A stretch of DNA of 64,000 bases from Mytilus galloprovincialis (lineage: Eukaryota; Mollusca; Bivalvia; Mytilida; Mytilidae), in the NCBI RefSeq assembly GCF_965363235.1, contig NC_134845.1:65253261-65317260 (forward strand). Reading direction: 5' to 3'. The notes under the pieces are model-generated. The model searched no databases and had not been told where the DNA came from. It saw only the letters and a program-made list of their open reading frames with translations. Position numbers and translations under genes: made by a program. Shown here one piece after another: positions 36,132-45,511 of this stretch (within the stretch, counting starts at the first letter, position 1; the number at the start of each line of letters is the position of its first letter).

Positions 36132-36588
36132 GGTCCGAGTACACAGTTATCGTCCTTTGATTTTCGTTGTCCACGAATATAGTCCTTATTGTGGACAGTG
36201 TGTTACTTGTCAATTTTTGTTATACCCCTTCCAAATTTATTTCTCCATGTTTTATGCCTCATATAGCAAGTTGGGGGATGAATTGACACTGTAAAAAAAT
36301 TTGGGTCATAAATATTAATGTAAAGTAGTGATAAGGTTCAGCTGAAAAGGTCACAAATTAGCACTTCGGAAGCTGTCAAAACATTTCAAGTCCCCTTAAC
36401 ATAAAATTGTCCATATTTTGAGTAAGAGCTGATGAAGTTTTCTATAATTTTGATATAATTTGTCCCAAAAGTAGTACAGCACACTGTAAAAATATTATTT
36501 AGAAAGCGCAGGTGGGATTTTTTTAATTTTTAATTTTTTATTTATTGTCCATAAGAAATGCACTACGAAATAACTGTGTACTCGGACC
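36132..36588. repeat. MITE with GGTCCGAGTACACAGTTAT ends
   Basis: Nineteen-base perfect inverted ends (36132-36150 and 36570-36588) enclose ~420 bases of non-coding sequence. A diverged relative starts around 30458 (GGTCCAAGGACACAGTTATC, then TTTTCGTTGTCTACGAATAT) and shares internal blocks such as the GGGGGATG stretch. No target duplication is clear. Confidence 0.75.
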
Positions 36589-37079
36589 ACTTGACATGTT
36601 GAAAAATTCAATAAATGGTAAAAAAATGAATTACAAAAATCTAGGTAAATTAGCTTGATAAAAGATATGAAAACACCTTTAGAGTTGTTTGTTATACTTT
36701 AAAGACCGCTAAAAAATCAAGAATCAATACATTCTGATGAATAGAAGCGGAAAAATTAACATTTTGTATCAATTTTTATTGATATTTCTACCATTTTTGT
36801 AAGAGTTTTTTAAGTCTTCCTTGAGTAAAATTTATGGGAATTTTTCTGTGTATATTTGGGGTATAATACTAAAGATTAAAAGTTCTAATCTTCTGTTGCA
36901 ATTACTTTCAGGTTTGGGTCAAATTTATGCTAGATTTACTGGACTAAATTGTTATTTTTGATCGGGTTGTTGTCACCTGGACACATTTTCCATTTAAATT
37001 CTCTATTTTATTCTCAAGTCATTTGCATGATCCATATACCACTGCAGTAGTTACAGTCATTTTTTTTCTCTATTGCAGG

Positions 37080-38864
37080 ATGACATCATCAACATCTTTG
37101 TCATATGAAGTATACAGCCATACCATCACCTTAATGGATAACTTGAAGAGACAATGCACATGTTCAAAGTGTAATGGAAAATTTGTCAACATTAAGACTT
37201 TCCGAGCTCATTCAAAGAAAATTCATAACACCCATGCTGAAATATCAGACACTCATAGAGAACAACCTGAGATTGTAAGAGAGTCTAAGGAACTTTTAAA
37301 AAAAACTTTAATTTTAAATCAGTCACTCCATGAAGGAACTAATAGAACTGTAAAAGATGCCATAGCCGAACATTTATTCATATTTTCATCTAATAACGGA
37401 ATGTCAAAGACAGCTTTGTCACAGTATCTTCACCACGAAAAGTGTGTTCTACCACAACCAAACAATCTGCCATCCACTTATTGTGAAGCTGTCACTATTA
37501 TTCAACCATACCTGATGCCAATAGAAAAATTTAAATGCTGTACAAATGACTGTAAAATTTTTCCTATCAGCAGTACCATTCTTGCCTGTCCAGACTGTAA
37601 TGAAAGTTTGGTGTTTTCAAACAACAGGAACAAAAAAACATTCCAATATATGCCTATAGTACCACGCATAGTTCGTTGGTATGGAACTAGGAACCTGGCA
37701 AAGATTCTTTATGCCAACAAGCTTAACACAACTGGCAGGCTAAGCAGCTACACAGATGGCAATATATTTCGACAACAGATGACAGATGGAGTCTTCAAAG
37801 ATCAGCAACAGCAGAACTGTGTGCCATTGGCTCTTTTTGCTGATGGTGTGAATCCAAATAAGAACCAAACAGTCCAGAAGTCAATATGGCCTCTCATCAT
37901 CACCTGGATAACACTCCCACAAGAAATGCGATATATTTTAGGACCAATGATGTTGGCAGGTATTGTTCCAGGCTATGGTAGAAAAGAACCAAAATCACTG
38001 GACCCTTATATTAACGTTTTAGTTGACGAACTTTTATCAAACATTGAATGTAACTTGTATGACGCCTACACAGATGCACCAGTAAATGTAAAGATTGCTT
38101 TATTACAGTATTTATGTGATATACCAGCTTTTTCTAAACTTTTACACTGTTCTGGTCAAGCAGCTATTCGTGCTTGTTTTTTCTGCAAAGATACAGGTGT
38201 CCATAGCAGTTCCGTGAATAAAGTATTGCACATATCAAACAGAGAGTTTTTACCCACAGATTCGCCATTTCGGAAAGACAAGACATTATTTGCCAAGAAA
38301 ACTGAAGAGGTTGCTCCCAAACCACAAGCATATTCAAGGGAAGAAGAAATGGAAATAAGAAAAGAATATGACAAAAAAAAAAACAATAACCAAAAATGTA
38401 AACTACAAAAAGAAACTGGATTTAAAGGGATACATCCACTTCATCGCCTACCATATTTTGACAGGGTGCATCAGATGCAACCAGATGGCATGCACACATT
38501 AGCAGATGTCATCAGCAACATTCTTGATCTGATAACAGGCAAATCTGATGGACCTAAAGTTCGCCAGTGCGAAAAAGATTATAATCGATTTAAAGAAACC
38601 TGGCCAAAAAGACCATCATTATCAACAACCGAATGTGAGAGACCATCCAAACAGGCAAAGAAATCATCTGTAGATACAGCTGTTCCTGAACCAACACCAA
38701 AAGCGCCTCCTTTACCAGCAGCTCCTTGGTTACTAACAAAACAGGATGTTAAATTAGCTGACAACAGAGCAAAGAGTGTTAAATACCCTAAAGGCTTTGA
38801 TTATACTCCTGCTGACCATTTTACCAGAGCATGGACACTGCGTACAATGCATGGCAAACAACAG
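37080..38864 (+). CDS. Transposase exon 1 (coding)
   Basis: It carries 595 codons from ATGACATC to the CAG before donor GTATTG. It holds the zinc finger, Cys cluster, Tnp2 core and a Lys/Pro-rich stretch (about 515-560). The longer open frame from 37023 reads through the upstream intron and is not a true start. Confidence 0.9.
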
Positions 38865-41800
38865 GTATTGATTATAAAAATATTTTATTTAATGAATTAG
38901 ATATGAATACTGTAAGTTCAGAAATTGTTGCTTGCATTTATTATTGCACCTTTTTTGGGGGACTAAAATGCAATTTAGATTTTAGCAATATTTAGAAAAA
39001 TCCCTGTTTAATTCATATATATACAAAATTTCCAAAATGCAAGGTTAAGGTGGTACCTGATACTACAGGGAGATAACTCTTTTAAATCGACGAAACATTT
39101 TAGAGTGTTGTGTTGTTAAAGGAATATTGAGCTTCTCAATGATCAAAATTAGTGTTTGTCAAAGCAACCATTCAGGGGAGGGAATAATAACTCATAATTA
39201 ATAATAATTTTAGATAATATTATAATTATTTGAAAGCTGGAAAAAAAGTATAACTTTTGTTTATTTCTGATATATATATATATATACTGAAAGTATGCCC
39301 TATATATCTAGTAATATATATCATTTCATCCAAATGCTTTGAATCTTTGTATTTTAACAAAATGCAGTTACCATGCACAAATGCTATGAAATATTCAATA
39401 AAGTGATCTAAAAAAAATGATTAACTTGAAGATAGAATTTAAAGGAAACCAATTACAAATATGTCAAGTTCCCTAAACTGAGAATTATTGAAAATATCAA
39501 TTATGACAATTATAAATGTCATTAAAGATAAAAAAACTATTTTGAACTTTTGATAAAAGTCAAATGTGTAAATATTGTATTGGGTTTATTAAAGTACAGT
39601 TAATTCAGTCATGACAGATACTTGTATGATATAAGTATTTTTTTTTTAGAACATTTGTTAATTCAAACTCAAATAATAGTGAATATTCTCCTTTTATTCA
39701 TATTTATATAGAAAAATACTTTATTTCAGTTCGTAACCAAGAATATTGCAGCATGGTGTATCAGAGGCCTCCTAGCAAAGCCACAAGAAGAAACCTTATT
39801 CAATTTATTTGAAGTGATCAAAAGACTGACACAACCATCCTACACAACTGAGCAGCTTCAAGGACTTATTGAAGACACAAGTACAGCATTGGTATTACTT
39901 GAAAGGGATTTTCCTTTGACCTTGCAGGTTAGTTTATCTACTTAGATGTATGAGTTCTATATTCATCCGTATTTGCAATTGAAAGAATCAAGTAAACAAT
40001 AATAATCTACTTTATCATTTTAATTATCTCACACAATTTACAGCAGGAGGCTTACAGTTAATATCCGTACACCCCTGATCAACCAAAATAAAGTTAATTC
40101 TTATAAGATTTCAAAACATTTTGTTGATGCCTCTCCTAGGAAATGTAAATGATAAAAAAACAACGAATTGAAACAAGATATTTTGTTTATTGATTAAAAA
40201 AGGCATGATTGTTTTAACCATTTAAATTAATTTAACAGTTTATAAAAAAAATTCTGCACATAATTAAAGATTGCTTACTACTACATGTACTAGCTGCTAA
40301 GGTAGATGGAGTTTTATTTACAGCCTTAATTGTAATTGTTCAATCAGATTGTAGATTTTTGCTTCATAAGAATTAGTATATTTTTATGATCTAATTTTCC
40401 AAAAGTATGCTTAGAGAGCTGAATAAAACAAATAATATCAGGCACTATTTATTTTAAGTACTTGGGGTGCTATCAACAGTTTTTTCTATGATGTCATATT
40501 TTGAGGGACCATGCATAAGTGACCCTTAGTGGTGGACTGATTTATAAAGATACCTGTATAAAACTAGATATCACTGGAATCAGAATGTTCTCTAGCTTCT
40601 TATAACCTTGATAGAAAGTGTACTTTTATCATATTAAAAAAGAAGCCTAATTTGAACATAAAAAACCTGAAATCAGGTTATGTTCATACCCATACAGACG
40701 TGCACATTTTATATAATCAAAACTGTATGAAATTTATAGGTTTTAACCAGGCCTTTGAAAAGTACGGTCTCCTGCTCCGAAAACAGCTTCAGTGGCTGCA
40801 AATATGTTTTAATTTTTCACTGCCTAAAAACAGGATGTTTACAGTGTTGTCTGCCTTCAAAACATGTATATTTAATATAATTTTAAAAATTATTTCAATA
40901 TTCAACCTTTTTTAATTGAAAGCTAATTACTTTAGCATTAATTGAGTAAATAAACAGGGGTTTCCCTCCATGGTTATTTTTAGTCAGGGAATAACCCCTG
41001 TTGTTTATATGAAACTGTTTATAGCACCCTTATAAATGTATACATAATTTAAAAAAAAACAATTAAAGGGCAGATAAATTGCGGAATGATATAAAAATGC
41101 AACGTAAGAAGATGTCACATAATTTCAAAAAGCCAACTCTCTCAGTGACCAATTAATGGACTTTCAGTCTGTGCCAAACTGTTTTAGGGTTTGTCTGACC
41201 GAAAGAGAAATCTGGGTTTTTGTACATATATATTCAAACAAAATATTTCAAAATTTCTGTCTGTCCGAATGATTTTTTATCTGCCATTTTGTCGTTCAGA
41301 CAGAGTTTGGGATACCCTTGACTTTGATGTTAATAATTAAACATGATGCTTGTTGAAATATCAATTAAAATAAGCACATTCAATTATTTCCCTTGCAATA
41401 ATTTCCTTCACACACATCCTGGAGTTGTGTATAGCTGATTTGTTAAGTTTCATCAGTAACATCATAACAGACAGACACTAAACGAGTGTCAGTACTGTAG
41501 TCAGAATTAAGGTTTATATAATTTTCTTTTCAGATGTAGTACTATATAATACCGAATGAATTTATAATTTTTCATTTGTTTAAAATATTTTTATTTGTAG
41601 AATATCACAACACACCTGCTACATCATATCCCAGAGGGTTATGAAGACTATGGACCATTGTATGATAGATGGCTTTATCCTTTGGAACGAGCAAACAGTT
41701 GGGTGACCAGACAAATTTTACAACATGGACATGAAGAATCAACAGTGATGCAGACATACCGGGTAAGTTAAAACAGAATTGAATAACATAAAAAAGAAGA

Positions 41801-43369
41801 TGTGGTATGATTGCCAATGAGACAACTGTCCACCAGAGACGAAAACATTAAAAACTATAAATCACCGTATGACCTTCAATAATGAGCCACAACGAGCAGA
41901 CCACAACATCTTATATATAGATGATAGTTTATAAAATGAAGGCGTTTTGAGTTGCATCAAATTTTCATTTTGGGATTAAAAATGTATTGAGAAAGATGAA
42001 TAATACTATGAAAACAATATGTGCAGAGTTATCGTCCTTGGACTTTGAAAATTCACTCAAATCATTACTTTCTACCTTTTTTTTTATCTTCTTTAAGATA
42101 TTGACTTGATATTTGTTTGTACTTTACACCTTGACAAGTGATAGTCAAAGCATTTTGTTGCAGTGTAATGAAATTTTATAAGTAGGGATCTATGTTTTGC
42201 CTTACAATACGCTCAAAATACTTGGTGAAATTTGAATCAAGGTTCATATTAGCAAGTTATATTGTGTGTTGCATTTTCATAATTATCACTAAAATTAAAC
42301 CATTAAAGACCAAAGAACGGTTTTCCACAAAAAACCTTAGCTCATACCAAACAACTTCTACTAAGGGCCCCAAAAAATGACTAGTGTAAAACCATTAAAA
42401 TAGGAAAACAACAGTCTAATTTTTATAAAAAACGAGAAATGAAAAGAAAAATGAACCACATCAACAAACGACAACAACTGAACACCAGGTACCTTATTTA
42501 AGACAGTTGTAAACAAATGCTTCAGGTTTAAAAGTCAACACATATGTTTTTAGTCTAACACAAGACAGACATGATTTATATGGTTGTCGCATTTTTCTTG
42601 AGATTCTGCATATGAGGGTTCACATGAGCACCCTATATGTGATGGTTTTCAGCATTTAACATTATCTATATACAATTTACTGATTTGGCTTTCAAGAGTT
42701 AAGGAATACAGCCTTGTTAAGATACAATTTATCACATCTCATTCACTTACTCTAGTATGCATAAATTAATTTCCTTAATTCATATTTCAGATATACGATT
42801 GGAGCTCTCACAATATTTTGAGTGGTGAAATTATAAATTACAGCAGACAAACAAGTCTGTGTCGCTTGGCAGAAAAAGTAAACTCCATTCACCATCAAGA
42901 TATATCTACAGCATCTACGAAAAGATTCATATTGCAAAGTGAGGATCTATCAATTCTAAAAGACAATTACAATAATATATATGACCAAAATTATGAGTTA
43001 TTTGACATAGACCCAGTGGTCACATATCTAAAGTTCAGCCAAAGACAGGATGCCGAGTTAAAAAGACAAATTTTCTTCTCAACAACAGAGCATCAGACGA
43101 CAGCATCACGCTCACATGACTATTGTGTTAGTGTTTCGCATAGGACAAACCGTCGCTTTGGCACAATTTCTAAGATTTTCAAACACAACCATCTAGATAA
43201 AGCTACCATGTGGGTAAAATTGGAGATGTTTCCCATTCCGGAACAATCTGGACTATTCTTGGTCACCGATGACAGAAAGATTGACACACATATATTTAGC
43301 TTTGATAAAATAAGCAATCCAGTTGTATTTGCTTCAGAAGACAATAAAATATGGTTTTTAAATGTTTAG
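37080..43369 (+). CDS. CACTA transposase (Tnp2 type), 907 aa, 4 coding exons
   Basis: Exons are 37080-38864, 39730-39927, 41601-41762 and 42791-43369, all phase 0 with GT...AG introns. The protein should bind and cut the element ends. A C2H2 finger (C28-x2-C31-x12-H44-x4-H49) is followed by a Cys cluster (C153-C173, ACPDC). The Tnp2 core has LFADGVNPNKN (D255), SIWPLIITWITLP, PGYGRKEPKSLDPYINVLVDEL, CFFC (366-369) and DRVHQMQPDGMHTLADVI (D469). Exon 3 has YDRWLYPLERANSWVTRQ, resembling the DUF4218 block downstream of Tnp2. No stops or frameshifts are seen. The start Met lies one base after an acceptor (CTCTATTGCAG), so a 5' UTR intron is likely. Confidence 0.9.
38865..39729 (+). other. Transposase intron 1
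   Basis: GTATTG to TTTCAG. It begins with an end like that of the MITE at 20058 (TACTGTAAGTTCAGAAATTG at 38909) and contains a short TA run near 39275. No coding content. Confidence 0.8.
39730..39927 (+). CDS. Transposase exon 2 (coding)
   Basis: Sixty-six codons in phase 0 (FVTKNIAAWCIRGLL...DFPLTLQ) between TTATTTCAG and GTTAGT. A single open frame joins exons 1 and 3 without adjustment. Confidence 0.87.
39928..41600 (+). other. Transposase intron 2
   Basis: GTTAGT to TTTGTAG, about 1.7 kb, AT-rich. The 87-aa open frame at 40652-40915 lies entirely inside and has no support. Confidence 0.75.
41601..41762 (+). CDS. Transposase exon 3 (coding)
   Basis: Fifty-four codons (NITTHLLHHIPEGYEDYGPL...QTYR), phase 0, ending at consensus GTAAGT. 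It carries the aromatic/Arg block YDRWLYPLER that makes the family assignment firmer. Confidence 0.87.
41796..41905 (-). repeat. Dispersed mussel-type repeat, partial copy
   Basis: GATGTGGTATGATTGCCAAT, GAGACAACTGTCC and GACCTTCAATAATGAGCC, in reverse orientation, 34 bases into transposase intron 3. Confidence 0.82.
42791..43369 (+). CDS. Transposase exon 4 (last)
   Basis: The acceptor CATATTTCAG is followed by 192 codons to TAG at 43367-43369. The first codons ATATACGATTGG (IYDW) precede the first ATG-like codon, so this is an internal frame and not a separate gene. The C-terminal part has no motif I can name. Confidence 0.87.
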   Translation: MYDWSSHNILSGEIINYSRQTSLCRLAEKVNSIHHQDISTASTKRFILQSEDLSILKDNYNNIYDQNYELFDIDPVVTYLKFSQRQDAELKRQIFFSTTEHQTTASRSHDYCVSVSHRTNRRFGTISKIFKHNHLDKATMWVKLEMFPIPEQSGLFLVTDDRKIDTHIFSFDKISNPVVFASEDNKIWFLNV

Positions 43370-44982
43370 GTATGCATTTATACATGTACATGTATTTTGT
43401 ATGAAGTAGATAAATAGTTTATATACTTGGAAAGGTACATTGTTATGTATTTTCTTGCTGTATATAGAACGAGTTGTTCAAAAGAAAAAAAGAAATGGAT
43501 AAAAAGAGATTTTTTAAATGGAAGTCAACTTTGCTTTTTTCTATGAGATATTCCTTTCAAAGGGTGTATTACGTTTCCAACATTTTTTTGCATTACTTTT
43601 CCAAAATAATAGTTGCACCTTAACGCATTTACCTGTATTTCACCTGTAAAAAATGGTATTAATAATATATAAGACTTAATATTATTATAGTATTTCTTAG
43701 TAATTTGTAATTAATGAGTTCCTTCAATAGGTAGATAATTATTGCATTATCCAAAATATTTAAACAAATACCATACATTTTGTGTTTTAGAGACATTTTT
43801 TTTCAACTGAGCCATTTAAGGGGAGATAACTCTTTTAGTAAAAAAAAGTTACTGGTCTGATTGGGATTTTTTTAAAATTTTACTTGTATCAAGAAAGCAG
43901 TTCAGTGACACCACTTTTTCTTTTTTTTTCTTTATACATATTATAAAACCTATCTTCTCACAATTTCTTTCAATGAAAGTTCTATCTCATAGATTTTTTT
44001 TGCACAAAAATGTGTTTTTGCATGATCCTACAATTTTTCAATGACTCATAGTTTTAAAAATAGCACAGAGGCCCATTCTTTCTATTATATTTTTTAAAAG
44101 AGCATATAAAAATCTTCAATTTAGCAAAGTATAAAAAAAATGAATCTCAGGAAACTTACATATGATCTGCCTTAACATTGTGAGTACTTTTTAAAAGTTA
44201 TCATGTAGAAAGTGGACCCATATTTGATGAATTCAGTTTTTTGTTATATCTTTTATATAAATTTGCATATGTTTGATTTATTTTTTGGACACTCAATTTT
44301 ATGTCCTGATTTGGTTTCGGTCAGTAATATCAATTTAAAAAGCAATGAGGATAACGACTTCTATAAAAATTCAGAAACGTAGTGTCAAAACATTTAAAAT
44401 GTGGAAACCAAAACACACATTTTACATCCTACTTTTTTTTGTAATTGAAAAAAAAAAAGTTCCGAGCTTTCAAATTACAACCATTGTACAGGATATTTAT
44501 TCTGCTTTATTTCTCTTTCTAGAATTTACTGTTCTTTTTCAAGTTACACTTAAATTATTACTACTGAAACAAAATTTTGGCAATTAAATATTTTGTATTA
44601 AAATGTTTATATGTAAATATTTTGATAAGAACATAAATTAATATTGGTATGAAAATGTTACAAATACAAATGTGAGTATGGTTAAATATAAACCTATTTA
44701 AATATGGGTTACAAATGTTAATTTATACATATGATAAATAAGTGCTTAATGATTGAAATCACTCATACTGTAGACCTATTTCATTTTACATGCATAATAT
44801 TCAATGTTTATATGGCTAATAAACAATTATTGACCAAATTGTTGTTTTTATAATTTGCATTGTGATATTGTATTCTAATTCTTTTAGTCTAGTTAAGCCA
44901 TAATAGAAATGAAAACAAATCAGCTCAAAAAAGTGTTTATGACTGTAAGACTGCGTCGATACACAATTCAGATGAAATTTAT
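43370..44982 (+). other. Transposase 3' UTR and spacer
   Basis: AT-rich and non-coding. A good poly(A) signal at 44818 suggests a ~1.45-kb 3' UTR ending just before the right subterminal array. The 80-aa open frame at 44345-44587 has no support. Confidence 0.6.
44818..44823 (+). terminator. Candidate poly(A) signal of the transposase gene
   Basis: AATAAA is followed within 20 bases by a T/GT-rich stretch (TTGTTGTTTTTA), the usual downstream element. It lies ~165 bases before the 41-bp array. Confidence 0.5.
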
Positions 44983-44987
44983 AGTTG

Positions 44988-45265
44988 AGAATGTGTCTAG
45001 ACATATTAAGACATCATTAAGAATGTCGAGATTGTGTCGAGACATATTCATACATCATTAAGAATGTCGAGAATGTGTCGAGACATATTCATACATCATT
45101 AAGAATGTCGAGAATGTGTCGAGACATATTCAGACATCATTAAGAATGTCGAGAATGTGTCGAGACATATTCAGACATCATTAAGAATGTCGAGAATGTG
45201 TCGAGACATATTCAGACATCATTAAGAATGTCGAGAATATGTCAAGACTTATCGAGACAAATTCA
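44988..45265 (+). repeat. Right subterminal array, 41-bp unit x 6
   Basis: AGAATGTCGAG starts at 45020, 45061, 45102, 45143, 45184 and 45225, an exact 41-base period with few substitutions. Each unit has two GTCGAGA-type motifs. The reverse complement aligns with the left array. Looser GTCGAGA copies continue to 45440, into the inverted repeat. Confidence 0.95.
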
Positions 45266-45438
45266 AGACAGTCGAGAATAGGTCAAGACAAATCAAGACA
45301 CATTTTAGACTGTCGAGAAAGTGTCGAGAAAAATCGAGAAACAATACAGATAGTCGAGAACAATGTCGAGAATATAAATACATATTTCAGACAAATTAAG
45401 ACTTTGTCGAGAATTTTTACAAAAATTTCATACAAAAC

Positions 45439-45511
45439 GAGAATGTCGAGTAAAAGTTCATGCAAATCGAGACAAAAACTGGTCTTTTCAGACTTTTGGA
45501 ATTTTGTAGTG
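45439..45511 (-). repeat. CACTA right terminal inverted repeat
   Basis: The inverted partner of 13911-13983, ending TTTTGTAGTG. The base after it begins the second CTA target copy. Confidence 0.96.

Larger units (their letters stand above)
13911..45511 (+). mobile_element. CACTA (EnSpm/CMC) DNA transposon, 31,601 bp
   Basis: The ends read CACTACAAAA...TTTTGTAGTG, with 73-bp terminal inverted repeats (two mismatches) and a 3-bp duplication CTA (13908-13910 and 45512-45514). All three are superfamily hallmarks. Both subterminal regions carry a 41-bp periodic repeat in opposite orientation. Inside are a Tnp2-type transposase gene on the plus strand and a second multi-exon gene on the minus strand, transcribed away from each other. 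The remainder is intron and spacer filled with MITEs and mussel-type repeats. It inserted into the RNase H-integrase linker of a Gypsy element. Confidence 0.95.

Noticed and set aside
37023-37079. Extended transposase start at the first Met of the open frame
   Set aside because: A polypyrimidine tract and TTGCAG sit between that Met and the conserved start, so the extra 19 codons are intron.
42818-43369. Independent 183-aa gene starting at 42818
   Set aside because: The listed start is a TTG codon; the frame continues upstream to a splice acceptor and joins the transposase.
44345-44587. 80-aa frame downstream of the transposase
   Set aside because: Lies in the probable 3' UTR; low-complexity Lys/Phe composition.
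13911-45511. Maverick/Polinton or other large virus-like transposon
   Set aside because: No DNA polymerase, packaging ATPase, capsid or long terminal repeats; ends, TSD and transposase are CACTA type.
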